From Flammeovirgaceae bacterium (GTDB lineage Bacteria > Bacteroidota > Bacteroidia > Cytophagales > Cyclobacteriaceae), in contig JAJTGQ010000087.1 in assembly GCA_021299455.1 (NCBI GenBank), forward strand, positions 1-58,186: a stretch of DNA of 58,186 nucleotides, written 5' to 3'. Under the pieces are notes generated by a model that was given only the letters and a program-made list of their open reading frames with translations, did not search any database and was not told where the DNA came from. Below, one piece after another: positions 14,728 through 25,257 of the stretch. Made by a program: the position numbers and the translations under genes. Each line of letters starts with the position of its first letter. Within the stretch, counting starts at the first letter, position 1.

Positions 14728-17700
14728 TGTGATACTATTTTAAATCCTACGATGGACTGATCATTCCTTGAAACTAAGATAATTTTCTCATTTTTGAAAT
14801 TACTGAGTACCTGAATATGCCGTGTTTCTCCCTTCACCACAAATCCGGATTCTTGCGCGTCCACAGGCTTCCAGTTACCCATTCCGTCACCCAGCATAAT
14901 CAGACCGATACTCGCATCATACCTACCAAAATCGGGCTGCACCGCATCTAAATTTCCGCCTAGGAGCAAGTCGTTGAAGCCATCCTTGTTAACATCTTCC
15001 ATGGCGATCGCATAAACTGGAGCGAGTTGTGCTTCGGCTGGCAAATTCACTAGGGTTAATTTGCCTTTATCATTTCTTAGATAGGATGAACTGAGCGTTT
15101 CCACCTGCATGCGCGCTGAGTTTCCCTTTTGTTGGGGAGTGACAATGTCTTCCAGATTTACATTGCGGTAATCTTGGTAACGAAGGAATTTCCTTTTCAA
15201 ACCTGGAAGCTGCTTTATCAACTGATCGCGCGAGGCAAACGGGTAACTTTTGTCTCCATTGTAGTAAACCAAAATATGGTCTGACCCACCGTTGCTATCA
15301 AAGTCACCTAAGTACAAGGATAAAGGCTGTTCGGTAGAAACTTTTAATCGGGAGTTCTGACCTAAGTTGCCAAGCACATAATCGTCATCTCCATCATTGT
15401 CGAAATCAGATGCCTCGATTGCGTTCCACAAGCCGCTAGTAAAAGTAAGGCCAAACTGTTCGGTCTGGTTTTCAAATTGATGATTCTGATTTTGGATTAA
15501 AGCGGTAATGGGCATCCACTCCCCCACTAAAATCAAGTCAACACGGCCATCCTTATTCACATCCGTCCAGGCAGCATCCTTCACTAAGCCTGGTCGTATT
15601 TGCGTTGGATTATTAAACCGGCTATTGCCAAGCCAATTCGGCACATCCGAAAAATCACCTTTACCGTCATTTCGCAATAAATAGCTTTGGGGAGCCATTC
15701 CGTACAAAAAAGGTATTACACTTGCCCCGATAAAAACATCTGTATCTCCGTCTCCATCATAATCAAATGGCTTGATACATGATGCATTCAAAATTATTCT
15801 TGGAATTGAATTATTGTCTCGTTGAAAATTTCCGCGTCCATCGTTTTTGTAAAGTCTAGGTCGCAAAGCCTCCGGTTTGTTGCTTGGGTCTTGCCCACCA
15901 GCCGCTACCAATAAATCCAAATCATGATCACCGTCTACATCGATAAACTCGGCTGCTATGTCCTCGGTAAACGAATCAGAAAAAAAGTCTTTATTGCGTT
16001 TCTCAATCCACCCACCTTGCTTTGTTTGAATAAAAATTGAAGCAGACTGATCTTTGCCACCGCCTACAAAAATATCTGTTAAGGCATCCCCATCCACATC
16101 ACCTTGGGCTAACGGTGGTCCCTGGGTCGTTAGCATGTGGGGTATCAAGCCTTCGTTGTTGAACGAATTGTAATCATCTTCTTGGTGAACAAAATTTGGG
16201 ACTGATGATTTCGGTAGCGGCTCAACCATCCGCTTACTTGGCAGCAGGCGCTGATAATCAAATCTTTCTTTTGCGTCTGACTGTTTTGCGGAGATAGTCT
16301 TACCTGCCTCAACACTATTCAATTTCTGGAAAGTTCCTTTCGGCCAAACAATAAGAATTGAATCAGCTTTGACAGAATTTCCTAAACCAACAATTATTCT
16401 CGTATCGGAAGAAGAACTAAATCCACGTGTAGCCGAAACTTCGCAGGATTGAAAGTCAGTACCTGTGTAAGTTAAAACTTTAGCTCCTATGCCGAATGAA
16501 TTTGGTTTACTTCCAATTAAACTGATTCTTATGCTTTGCGATCGGGTATTATTTTGATATACGAAAGCCGGTTGATTGATGTTATTTACGACCACATCCA
16601 AATCTCCATCATTGTCCAAATCAGCGTACGCGCTTCCATTTGAAAAAGACGGAGTGTTGACTCCCCACTCCGTTGAAACGTCCTTAAAATGAATACCATC
16701 TACATTTTTAAAAACAAAGTTAGAAACCTTGCCATCCGGCATTGTATTCAAGATATTCAAGTCGGATGATTCGATGGTTTGAAGCGAATCTTGAATCGCT
16801 TGATTAGAAATGAAGTTGATATAGTCGAGGTCATTAGGCCTACGAACGATACCATTCGAAACAAATAAGTCTTTCAGTCCATCGTTGTCAAAATCTGCCA
16901 TCAAAGGAGACCAACTCCAATCGGTAGCTTCCACTCCCGCCAAAGGCGCGACATCACTAAAAGTAAGCAATGAGTCTGTGATGTACCGATTGAGTTGAAG
17001 GCAATTACGAGCTACTTGATAATGGTATCCGAATTTTAATTTGTATTTGTAAACTTCGTATGCATCCTCACCCGCAGAAGTTTTAATTACTGATTCATCC
17101 CTTGGTAGCATATCCGTTGTAATGATATCAGGCCGCCCATCGTTATTGATGTCCGATATATCATTGCCCATGGAAAAGCGGCTTGAGTGAGCCAATGATT
17201 TTTCAAGAATCTGTTTAAACGTTCCATCTTTCTGGTTGATATACAAATAATCGTTTTCCTGAAAATCGTTCGATACGTAGATATCAGGATATCCGTCAAG
17301 ATTAACATCTGAAACACCTACACCTAAGCCATACCCCAATCGACTGCTCAATATTCCAGCCTCACTGGTGACGTTTACAAACTTGATCAATCCAGTATTT
17401 CTTCCGTTGCTTAGCAATTCGTTTCTAAAAAGCTGATCACCACTCAGCGAATCAGACCTCACCCGGTTGGATATCGAAACATATGAGCTTGCACTATGTA
17501 CAGAATGATTGAGCAAATAACAATCTAAATCACCATCTAAATCATAGTCAAAAAAAATAGTTTGGGTTGAAAATCCTTTAAACTTCAACCCAAACTCCTC
17601 CGTTTTATCGGAAAAAGTTAAATCACCATTGTTGATCAGCAACTGGTTTTGAGAATTGAAACTTTTGTAATTGCCCACTCCACAAACATAGATATCCAAG

Positions 17701-18083
17701 AAGCCATCTCCGTTTACATCGGCCATAGTAACTCCCGTCTTCCAATTCCCAATTCCCTTTGCGCCCGATTTTTCGGTAATATCTTCAAACCTAAAACCAC
17801 CTTTATTGAGATAGAGCCTATTTGAATACTGATTAGAAGAAAAATAAATATCCAATAGCCCGTCATTGTTGATATCGCCACAGGCAACGCCACCCCCATT
17901 GTAAAAATAGAGATACTCGATAATGTTGAAATTCTTATCTTCAGTCAGTTGATTAGTAAATTGAATACCGGTCTCTGTTGGTGGCTTTAATGAAAAGAGA
18001 GGAGATGAAGTTTTTTCATCTGTACACTGTGCGAGTAAAAGGGAAGCGAACAAGCTAGCACATCGTAGCCACTGTTTATTCAT
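14724..18083 (-). CDS. FG-GAP/VCBS + ASPIC/UnbV (CRTAC1-type) lipoprotein, paralogue A
   Basis: 1119 residues. Lipoprotein signal with lipobox L-A-Q-C (Cys20). Seven calcium-loop motifs of the D-x-[DN]-x-D-G-x-x-D type follow at about residues 70, 122, 179, 259, 311, 397 and 488. Then comes an ASPIC/UnbV domain (about 520-600, with RGFSSSSDTRIIVGLG and the IVWPKG strand), then seven further motifs (QGDVDGD, FIDVDGD, PFDYDGDGD, WTDVNKDG, ASDFDNDGD, LGDFDSNG, MEDVNKDG). This reads as two seven-bladed integrin-like propellers around a central domain. It is probably a surface-anchored binding protein; ligand unknown. It overlaps paralogue B by 8 bp and the GH65 gene by 4 bp, so it belongs to one operon with them. 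No catalytic site is recognisable. Confidence 0.87.
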   Translation of the reverse strand: MNKQWLRCASLFASLLLAQCTDEKTSSPLFSLKPPTETGIQFTNQLTEDKNFNIIEYLYFYNGGGVACGDINNDGLLDIYFSSNQYSNRLYLNKGGFRFEDITEKSGAKGIGNWKTGVTMADVNGDGFLDIYVCGVGNYKSFNSQNQLLINNGDLTFSDKTEEFGLKFKGFSTQTIFFDYDLDGDLDCYLLNHSVHSASSYVSISNRVRSDSLSGDQLFRNELLSNGRNTGLIKFVNVTSEAGILSSRLGYGLGVGVSDVNLDGYPDIYVSNDFQENDYLYINQKDGTFKQILEKSLAHSSRFSMGNDISDINNDGRPDIITTDMLPRDESVIKTSAGEDAYEVYKYKLKFGYHYQVARNCLQLNRYITDSLLTFSDVAPLAGVEATDWSWSPLMADFDNDGLKDLFVSNGIVRRPNDLDYINFISNQAIQDSLQTIESSDLNILNTMPDGKVSNFVFKNVDGIHFKDVSTEWGVNTPSFSNGSAYADLDNDGDLDVVVNNINQPAFVYQNNTRSQSIRISLIGSKPNSFGIGAKVLTYTGTDFQSCEVSATRGFSSSSDTRIIVGLGNSVKADSILIVWPKGTFQKLNSVEAGKTISAKQSDAKERFDYQRLLPSKRMVEPLPKSSVPNFVHQEDDYNSFNNEGLIPHMLTTQGPPLAQGDVDGDALTDIFVGGGKDQSASIFIQTKQGGWIEKRNKDFFSDSFTEDIAAEFIDVDGDHDLDLLVAAGGQDPSNKPEALRPRLYKNDGRGNFQRDNNSIPRIILNASCIKPFDYDGDGDTDVFIGASVIPFLYGMAPQSYLLRNDGKGDFSDVPNWLGNSRFNNPTQIRPGLVKDAAWTDVNKDGRVDLILVGEWMPITALIQNQNHQFENQTEQFGLTFTSGLWNAIEASDFDNDGDDDYVLGNLGQNSRLKVSTEQPLSLYLGDFDSNGGSDHILVYYNGDKSYPFASRDQLIKQLPGLKRKFLRYQDYRNVNLEDIVTPQQKGNSARMQVETLSSSYLRNDKGKLTLVNLPAEAQLAPVYAIAMEDVNKDGFNDLLLGGNLDAVQPDFGRYDASIGLIMLGDGMGNWKPVDAQESGFVVKGETRHIQVLSNFKNEKIILVSRNDQSIVGFKIVSQ

Positions 18084-21000
18084 TCACTTTCAGAAAAATA
18101 GGTGTGTCATTATTACGTGCAACAAGAATTAAGTTATCCTTTCCAACCTTGATTCGTTTGATATCCCGAACCTCACCGTCAATCATCAATCCGCAATCGC
18201 GATTAGGTACCGCTTTAAATTTTCCCTTTCCATCACCCTTTAGAAATGTCCCAAAGCTGGCATCGTACCGACCTACTTCGGGTTTCACACGATACAGGTT
18301 CCCCCCAAGTAACAAGTCAAGATTGCCATCCTTGTCCAGGTCATCAACCAGTATTGCATATACTGGAGAAAACTGAGCTTCCATTGGCAGAGCCTCAATT
18401 CTGAAGTTGCCCTTCCCATCATTAATCAAGACTGAACTAGCTAAACTTGTCGCTTCAAACTCAACGGCAGTTTTAAGTTGCTCTGGCGTAAATATGTCAG
18501 TGATAGTCGCATGCTTGTAACTTTCGTACTTTAAAAATTTCTTTTTCAAGGATGGTATTTGCGATAGTAAATCGTGCTTTAAGGCTAACGGATAACTCTT
18601 ATCGCCATTGAACATACAAATGATTTGCTCCACTGTGCCATTTTGATCAAAATCACTTACCCACATGGTTGCCGGTTTATCTTGACTAGCCCTGAATCGG
18701 GAATTCAATCCATGATTTCCAACCACCAAATCAACATCGCCATCACGATCGAGATCGCTGGCCTCTACCACATTCCACCAGCCTGCGTTGGAATTCAGCA
18801 TTTCGTTTTTCTCCTCAATTAAAACTCCTTTTTGGTTTCTAAATATTTTTATCGGCATCCATTCCCCTACTACCACTAAATCATCGTCATGATCTTGATC
18901 AATATCCACCCACTTCGCATCCTTAGTCATTCCTAACTTGTTAAATCCTGACGCCAATTCAAGGGCTTGATTCATAAATTGCCCCATTCCATTATTCACA
19001 AGGAGATAGCCATCTACCGGCCATCCATAATAAAATGGTTTTAGCCGAGCGCCCACAAACAAATCGATGTCCCCATCTTTGTCAAAATCACTCGCTGCAA
19101 CCGTGGAAGAAGTAATGAAATCCGAAGCGGGTAGTAATTGATTCGATTTTGTAAAATTTCCATTGCCATCATTGAAGTAGAGCCTATCCGCCAAAGCACT
19201 CGAGCTAGATGGAAATTCTGATCCACCGCTACAAACATAGAGATCAAGATCGCCATCGTTGTCCGCATCGAAAAAAACATTTTGTGCGTCCTCTGATACT
19301 TTGTCCAAATCAAAAACAGATTGATTGGAATCGGTAAAACTAGTTTTACGTTGAATCATTAGTCGTCCAGCCTGATCCTTAGAACCTCCAAAATAAAAAT
19401 CCGCTAAGCCATCTTTGTTTACATCTCCGATTGAAACTCGAGGATATTCAGAACTATTCATATGAAAAATTAATCTGTCGCGATCAAAATCAACGAAACT
19501 ATTTTCTTGATGCTTACCAATGGGATAAGCATTGCTTACCTCTTCGAATAAACGATTGACCTTTGGGTGCGCAGATTTAACTACTGGTTGATAGGATTCG
19601 TTTTCATTCAGGTGAATGGTCTGATTTGTTTTTACATTTTTTAAAGATGTGATTTTACCTGTTGGCCATTTTACAAGAATACTGTCAACTTGTTTACTAT
19701 TTCCCAGCCCAACATTCGGTCGATGATCGACCGAGCTTTGAAAGCCCTTGATTGGCATTTGTTCGATATAGAAAATCTTATCGCCCAAGAAAATTGTAAT
19801 TTCTGCACCAAGAGCATATTGATTAGGTCGAGTTCCCTTCAAATCAAACTTTAAAAAATGATGGTCATTCATCGTTTTATTCAAATCGTTTCGGTAGACA
19901 AACGCAGGCATATTCACGTTATTAACGACCAAATCTAGGTCACCATCATTGTCTAAATCACCGTACGCAGAGCCATTTGAAAAACTGGGGGTAGCCAATC
20001 CCCATGCTTTAGAGAAGTCTGTAAAACTCAAACCATCTAAATTTTTGAAGGAATAATTCGGGACTTTTTGAGCAGGTATTAAATCAACTAATTTTTTATA
20101 GTCGACCTTGCCTTGCTTTAATACTGATTGTACAACATCTTCGCTTGTTACAAACTGTAAGTAATCTTGGTTGGTCAAATCATGATTGATTCCATTGGAA
20201 ACAAATAGATCTTTGTAGCCATCATTGTCAATATCGAAAATAAGAGCACCCCAACTCCAATCAGTCGCTTCAACTGTAGCCAGCCTGCCAATTTCGCTGA
20301 ACGTATTGTTGCCATTGTTTAGTTGCAACATGTTTCGGGTGAATTGGTGATAATAGTTATTTGAAAGTGCGTATTGATACCGATCCCAATTTTCGAAGGT
20401 AGTAACTGTTTTAACACGATCATTTTCGTGGGGTAACATTTCTGTCACAAAAATATCCGGGTACCCATCGTTATTAACATCCGCCATATCTGCGCCCATG
20501 GATGCACCGCTGATTGATTTCATTTGATGGACTAAGTCTTCTTTGAAAGTTCCATCATGATTGTTGATATACAAATAATCGCGTTCAAAAAAATCATTAC
20601 TTACATATATGTCTTGCCAGCCGTCTCGGTTAACATCGCCAACCGTAACACCGAGTCCAAAACCGATTTCACTTCCGTAAATGCCTGCTGCTTCGCTTAT
20701 GTCTTTAAAAACATGGCCATCATTTCTCATTAACTTGTCGCCTCCCAATTTATTACGAGTAGCGCGCTCGTTCTTCATCATATTAAAACTACCAATGGCA
20801 CGATACGAATTATTCAGAATGTATAGGTCTAAGTCTCCATCCTTGTCATAGTCAAAAAAAACAGCATGGGTGGAGAATCCCTCATCCGCTACGCCATATT
20901 CTTTGGCTCTATCGGTAAATGTTAAATCTCCATTATTGATAAACAATTCATTTTGTTTGTTATCTCCTTTTACATCACCAGAGTTACATACATAGATGTC

Positions 21001-21390
21001 AATAAATCCATCGCCATTAACATCCGCCATGCTTACTCCGGTTGACCAAGCTTTTGTTCCTGCTACACCAGCTTTTGTGGTGATGTCTTCGAATTTAAAA
21101 TTTCCTTTATTTAGAAATAATTTATTGGGCAGCTGATTAGCCGTAAAATAAATGTCAACCAACCCATCGTTGTTTATGTCAGCAATTCCTACTCCTCCAC
21201 CATTGTAAAAATTACGATAGGTATAGATATTGAATTTCTCACTAAAAGATAGTTGGTTTGAAAAAACAATCCCAGTTGAATCGGCCGGCAGCATTTTAAA
21301 CAATGTATTACTTTTTTCCTCGTTGGGATGGCTGCACCGAAAACAAACAAGAACCACCAAGCAAATAACGAATCGAAAACTAAGCTTCAT
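18076..21390 (-). CDS. FG-GAP/VCBS + ASPIC/UnbV (CRTAC1-type) lipoprotein, paralogue B
   Basis: 1104 residues, same architecture as paralogue A. The signal peptide ends near C-F-R-C-S (Cys19). N-terminal motifs are IADINNDG, MADVNGDG, FFDYDKDGD, VGDVNRDG, MADVNNDG, IFDIDNDG and YGDLDNDGD. The ASPIC/UnbV block contains KGFQSSVDHRPNVGLG and VKWPTG. The C-terminal half has IGDVNKDG, FFDADNDGD, ASDFDKDGD, WVDIDQDHDD, ASDLDRDGD, VSDFDQNG and VDDLDKDG, seven again. The signature DWSWGALIFDIDNDG before the sixth blade is shared by all four paralogues. It is preceded by the small lipoprotein gene (16 bp gap) and overlaps paralogue A. Expected on the outer membrane or in the periplasm; a role in carbohydrate or calcium-dependent binding is inference. 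Confidence 0.87.
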   Translation of the reverse strand: MKLSFRFVICLVVLVCFRCSHPNEEKSNTLFKMLPADSTGIVFSNQLSFSEKFNIYTYRNFYNGGGVGIADINNDGLVDIYFTANQLPNKLFLNKGNFKFEDITTKAGVAGTKAWSTGVSMADVNGDGFIDIYVCNSGDVKGDNKQNELFINNGDLTFTDRAKEYGVADEGFSTHAVFFDYDKDGDLDLYILNNSYRAIGSFNMMKNERATRNKLGGDKLMRNDGHVFKDISEAAGIYGSEIGFGLGVTVGDVNRDGWQDIYVSNDFFERDYLYINNHDGTFKEDLVHQMKSISGASMGADMADVNNDGYPDIFVTEMLPHENDRVKTVTTFENWDRYQYALSNNYYHQFTRNMLQLNNGNNTFSEIGRLATVEATDWSWGALIFDIDNDGYKDLFVSNGINHDLTNQDYLQFVTSEDVVQSVLKQGKVDYKKLVDLIPAQKVPNYSFKNLDGLSFTDFSKAWGLATPSFSNGSAYGDLDNDGDLDLVVNNVNMPAFVYRNDLNKTMNDHHFLKFDLKGTRPNQYALGAEITIFLGDKIFYIEQMPIKGFQSSVDHRPNVGLGNSKQVDSILVKWPTGKITSLKNVKTNQTIHLNENESYQPVVKSAHPKVNRLFEEVSNAYPIGKHQENSFVDFDRDRLIFHMNSSEYPRVSIGDVNKDGLADFYFGGSKDQAGRLMIQRKTSFTDSNQSVFDLDKVSEDAQNVFFDADNDGDLDLYVCSGGSEFPSSSSALADRLYFNDGNGNFTKSNQLLPASDFITSSTVAASDFDKDGDIDLFVGARLKPFYYGWPVDGYLLVNNGMGQFMNQALELASGFNKLGMTKDAKWVDIDQDHDDDLVVVGEWMPIKIFRNQKGVLIEEKNEMLNSNAGWWNVVEASDLDRDGDVDLVVGNHGLNSRFRASQDKPATMWVSDFDQNGTVEQIICMFNGDKSYPLALKHDLLSQIPSLKKKFLKYESYKHATITDIFTPEQLKTAVEFEATSLASSVLINDGKGNFRIEALPMEAQFSPVYAILVDDLDKDGNLDLLLGGNLYRVKPEVGRYDASFGTFLKGDGKGKFKAVPNRDCGLMIDGEVRDIKRIKVGKDNLILVARNNDTPIFLKVNE

Positions 21391-21406
21391 GTTGACTAAA
21401 AACTCG

Positions 21407-22000
21407 CTACAGGTTATGCTTAAAGGCAGGATGCAGGATGTCTTGAATATTTACCAGCACGTGTTGTTCACTTTGAATGTATACCATAATTCTCCTGTTG
21501 CCATCTAGCTTAACAGGAATTTCCTTCTCACCCACCTTAGCTGTAACAAATTCATTTCCTTTATACCAACTTAAAATAATCTTCATTACTTTCTCTTTCA
21601 ATACATCGGATTGATACTGCTTATTCCATGGCGACCAAGCCACGTAAGCAAATTCTAAGTTCATTTCATTAATCTTTTCGGTTTGATCATATTTCGGCAT
21701 AAACAGAAGCCTGATTTTGGCAGGAGGCTCGTGAAACAACGAATCCGTAAAAAGGTATTGCACCGAAGCATTGCCAGGACCTTCTGTTACCAATTGTTGC
21801 CTATTGAGATCAAAGCACTTTCCAAAGAATTCATCCTTTGAATTTCCAAAATTCACACCAAACAAAAGAGAATCTTTCCTGATCCCTTTTGCTAATTCTG
21901 ATTTAACAAGTTTGGTGTAGTCAGACTGTACGCAACCGCTCAAGCTAAACCACAATAGGAGAGCACTAATTAGATATTTTAAAAATCTCGAGTTCATCAT
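21407..22000 (-). CDS. Small hypothetical lipoprotein between propeller genes
   Basis: The start was set at the ATG pair 22000/21997 because it gives a good lipoprotein signal (MMNSRFLKYLISALLLWFSL, lipobox L-S-G-C); the open frame runs further upstream to 22045 but would put extra residues before the signal. About 197 residues. No recognised domain: it contains a stretch about an expected displacement (GVNFGNSKDEFFGKCFDLNRQQ) and a predicted mixed alpha/beta body. Its 5' end overlaps the end of paralogue C by about 35 bp and its stop lies 16 bp before paralogue B, so it is a fixed member of this operon and probably acts with the propeller lipoproteins at the envelope. Function unknown. Confidence 0.7.
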   Translation of the reverse strand: MMNSRFLKYLISALLLWFSLSGCVQSDYTKLVKSELAKGIRKDSLLFGVNFGNSKDEFFGKCFDLNRQQLVTEGPGNASVQYLFTDSLFHEPPAKIRLLFMPKYDQTEKINEMNLEFAYVAWSPWNKQYQSDVLKEKVMKIILSWYKGNEFVTAKVGEKEIPVKLDGNRRIMVYIQSEQHVLVNIQDILHPAFKHNL

Positions 22001-25000
22001 CGTATTTAGCAAATAAAATATATTTCGACCCATTAATTTCAACATATTGAATATCCCTGATCTGTCCTTTTATATTCAAGTCAACACCTTTTAAAAATTC
22101 AAACTTTCCTTTGCTCAGGGAACCCTTAAAAAACCAGCCGCCAGACGCGTCATAACGACCAAATTGTGGCTTAACTCCATACTGATTTCCACCTGCAATT
22201 ACGTCTTCTATTCCATCATTATCAATATCGTGAACGAGTATTCCATAAATGGATGAGTATTGCGCTTCCATGGGTAAGTCAATCAATTTAAAGCCATTGG
22301 CTGAGGATAGGAGCGCAACGGACGAAAGTTTCTTTACCTCAAATACCTTTGATTGTGACAGCACAGAAGATGGCCAAATTTGCTCGACCGATTTTTTGGC
22401 ATAGTCTTTAAAATAAAGTAAATCCTTTTTAAGTGATGGGAGTTGTGCGGTCAATTCATCTTTATCTAAAACGGGGTAATAGCTGCCTGCCATTTCGGTG
22501 CAAAAAATCTGCTCGCTAGAACCGTTCTTATCAAAGTCTCCGATGTACATTCTATCGCCTGGCTTAAAAAAAGAATTGAGCCCATGGTTACCCACCACAA
22601 AATCAGGCTTTCCGTCTTTATTCAAATCTCCTGATTCAATGGAGTGCCACCACCCTTCTGTTTTATCCAAGCCAAGCTCTACGGACACGTCCAAAAAATG
22701 TCCCTTGTCATTTTTCAAAACGATTATTGGCATCCAATCGCCCACTATAGTCAGGTCCACCCATCCATCGTTGTTGATATCTTGCGCTTCCGCATCCGTC
22801 ACCATTCCGATGTTCTCTAATGATCCAGCATGTTGTTTGGTTGCATCTGTAAAAAAACCCTTCCCATCATTTTCAAAAAGAAAACCTCTGCCTCCAACCC
22901 CATAAGAAAAAGGGTCAAATCGTTCGCCAATAAACAAATCCATGTCCTTGTCATTGTCGAAATCAATTGGCTTAACTACACTGGTAGAGACAAAATCAAT
23001 AAAAGGTAGGGAGTGTGGCGACTCGGTAAATTCACCTTTTCCGTTATTCAAAAAAAGTTTGTCGATCAGGGCACTGGACGATTTTGGAAAAAATCTACCA
23101 CCGCAAGCCATGTAAAAATCTAAGTCACCATCGCCATCAACGTCAACCAGAGCTCCCTTGGTTTCCTCTGACAATTGGTACGTGGCGAACGACTTTACTT
23201 TCTTAATTTTTAGGTCATTATTTTTAAAATCCAAAAACGTTCCGGCTTGACCTTTACCTCCTCCGACATAAATGTCGGGCACGCCATCCTGATCGATATC
23301 GCCTTTAAGCAAAGAGGGAGTTTCGTCACTGAACATCATCGGTAGTAAACGATCCCGGTTAAAATCAATCAACTCACTGGATTGGTGTCTAAAAAATCCT
23401 TTCTGCACCTTAATCAATTCTATAGAATTTGACTTCCTTGGCAAGTTAAAGGTTTTCGAGGGTACGGCTTTCGAGTCGTTTAGAATTAACTTTTTATTGA
23501 CCGGTGTATTATGTACACAGGATAGACTTCCATCCGGCCACTTGATTACGAGAGAATCAATTTTAGTAACTCCATTTCCTAGGCCAATCGTAATATTCGA
23601 TTGCACACAGCTTTGATATCCTCTGGTTACAAAGTTATCTGCCGAAAAAACAGTGTCACCAACATGTGCTTTCACTTCCGAGCCTAGAGCAAACTTGTTG
23701 GCGCCTGTTGATCGCAACTGAAGGGTTATGCTTTTGTTGGTTGACGTATCGGTGTTATTCCTATAGACGATTGCCTTTTCGTTGATATTACTGATCACCA
23801 AATCCAAATCTCCATCATTATCCAAATCTCCATATGCGCAGCCGCTGGAATAATGAGGTTCAGAAAGCCCCCAATCCGATGCTACGTTTTCAAACCGCAA
23901 ATCTCCTAGATTCTTAAAGGAGTAATTCTGAAATGGAGAGGATGGCATTTGACCGATCAACTTTATGATCGCATTTTTCTCCTCCTTGATAATCTTTCGA
24001 ACATTTTCTTCTGCCCCTGTATAGGCCAAGTAGTCACGATCAAGTAAATCTTTGTAAATTCCATTGGCAATAAATATGTCTCTTTTTCCATCGTTGTCCA
24101 TATCAAAAAGTAATGCACCCCAGCTCCATTCCGAAGCTGCTACTCCTGCCAGCCGTCCGATTTCAACGAAATGCTCTCTACCAACCTCCTTTTGTAGTAC
24201 GTTGCGCGAAAACTGATGGTGATACCCTGCGTTCACATTGAGCTGGTATCGATTCCAGTTTTCATACACAGTTTTGTTCTTTCTTCGGCTGATCGAATCG
24301 GGTAACATTTCGGTCACGAACAATTCCTTTAACCCATCATTGTCCAAATCAGCATAATCCGCGCCCATGGATCCCAGGCTAATCGATTGGAAGTAATCTG
24401 TTAATTGTTCTTTAAATGCACCTTTTTGGTCGTTGATGTAAAGGTAATCGCGTTCAAAAAAATCATTTGATACGTAGATATCAATCCAATCGTCATGGTT
24501 GAAATCACCCAATGTGATGCCCAGCCCAAATCCGATATTACTGGTATAAATATTCACGTCTTTTGAATAATCAATAAACGTGTTGCCGGTGTTTAAAAAG
24601 AATTTGTTTCCTCCTCCGTCTGCATCTTCAATTTCTCGTTGATTTTTAACAATATCATAATTGCCCACTGATTTAAATGAATTTGTTAATAAATAGCAGT
24701 CCAAATCTCCATCATGATCATAATCAAAAAATGCCGCTTGTACCGACAGGCCAATAACGTCCAACCCATATGGTTTGGATTGATCGCTAAACGTTAAATC
24801 GCCATTATTGATGAACAACTGATTATGTCTGTTGGGCGAATGAGGACTACCGGATTTACAAACGTATAAATCGAGAAACCCATCTGAGTTTACATCTGCG
24901 AGGGTTACGCCCGTTGACCAAGCACCTGAGCAGGCTACCCCTGCTTTTTCGGTTATGTCTTCAAAGCGAAAATTATCTTTGTTCAGATACAATTTGTTCT

Positions 25001-25247
25001 CGACCTGGTTGCCCGAAAAATAAATATCCAAGAGTCCATCGTTGTTGATATCGCCAATGGCCACGCCCGCGCCATTATAAAAATTGCGGTAGGTATAGGG
25101 ATTAAGGGTGTCTGAAAACGTTAGTTGATTTACAAAGCTGACTCCAGCCTCTGATGTGACATCTGAAAATAATGAGGGGCGAATATTCGATTTAGTACAT
25201 CCCCAGAGGGATACTACAAATACTATACACTTAATTCGATTTGACAT
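21966..25247 (-). CDS. FG-GAP/VCBS + ASPIC/UnbV (CRTAC1-type) lipoprotein, paralogue C
   Basis: The start was placed at the ATG 25247, which gives MSNRIKCIVFVVSLWGC, a lipoprotein signal with lipobox L-W-G-C; an upstream in-frame TTG at 25259 is less likely. 1093 residues. The seven N-terminal motifs are IGDINNDG, LADVNSDG, FFDYDHDGD, LGDFNHDD, YADLDNDG, LFDMDNDG and YGDLDNDGD. The ASPIC/UnbV block carries RGYQSCVQSNITIGLG. Seven C-terminal motifs follow: KGDIDQDG, LVDVDGDGD, PIDFDNDKD, AQDINNDG, SGDLNKDG, IGDFDKNG and VHDIDNDG. It is the first gene after SusD1. A 16-bp perfect hairpin ends only 10 bases before its start codon, so its expression probably depends on read-through or RNA structure. 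Ligand unknown. Confidence 0.87.
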   Translation of the reverse strand: MSNRIKCIVFVVSLWGCTKSNIRPSLFSDVTSEAGVSFVNQLTFSDTLNPYTYRNFYNGAGVAIGDINNDGLLDIYFSGNQVENKLYLNKDNFRFEDITEKAGVACSGAWSTGVTLADVNSDGFLDLYVCKSGSPHSPNRHNQLFINNGDLTFSDQSKPYGLDVIGLSVQAAFFDYDHDGDLDCYLLTNSFKSVGNYDIVKNQREIEDADGGGNKFFLNTGNTFIDYSKDVNIYTSNIGFGLGITLGDFNHDDWIDIYVSNDFFERDYLYINDQKGAFKEQLTDYFQSISLGSMGADYADLDNDGLKELFVTEMLPDSISRRKNKTVYENWNRYQLNVNAGYHHQFSRNVLQKEVGREHFVEIGRLAGVAASEWSWGALLFDMDNDGKRDIFIANGIYKDLLDRDYLAYTGAEENVRKIIKEEKNAIIKLIGQMPSSPFQNYSFKNLGDLRFENVASDWGLSEPHYSSGCAYGDLDNDGDLDLVISNINEKAIVYRNNTDTSTNKSITLQLRSTGANKFALGSEVKAHVGDTVFSADNFVTRGYQSCVQSNITIGLGNGVTKIDSLVIKWPDGSLSCVHNTPVNKKLILNDSKAVPSKTFNLPRKSNSIELIKVQKGFFRHQSSELIDFNRDRLLPMMFSDETPSLLKGDIDQDGVPDIYVGGGKGQAGTFLDFKNNDLKIKKVKSFATYQLSEETKGALVDVDGDGDLDFYMACGGRFFPKSSSALIDKLFLNNGKGEFTESPHSLPFIDFVSTSVVKPIDFDNDKDMDLFIGERFDPFSYGVGGRGFLFENDGKGFFTDATKQHAGSLENIGMVTDAEAQDINNDGWVDLTIVGDWMPIIVLKNDKGHFLDVSVELGLDKTEGWWHSIESGDLNKDGKPDFVVGNHGLNSFFKPGDRMYIGDFDKNGSSEQIFCTEMAGSYYPVLDKDELTAQLPSLKKDLLYFKDYAKKSVEQIWPSSVLSQSKVFEVKKLSSVALLSSANGFKLIDLPMEAQYSSIYGILVHDIDNDGIEDVIAGGNQYGVKPQFGRYDASGGWFFKGSLSKGKFEFLKGVDLNIKGQIRDIQYVEINGSKYILFAKYDDELEIFKISN

Positions 25248-25257
25248 GCAGGTAAAC

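Noticed and set aside
18076-18083. Overlapping giant genes that might be one gene broken by a frameshift
   Set aside because: Each open frame has its own signal peptide and complete 7+7 domain order; the overlap is only 8 bp, typical of coupled genes.
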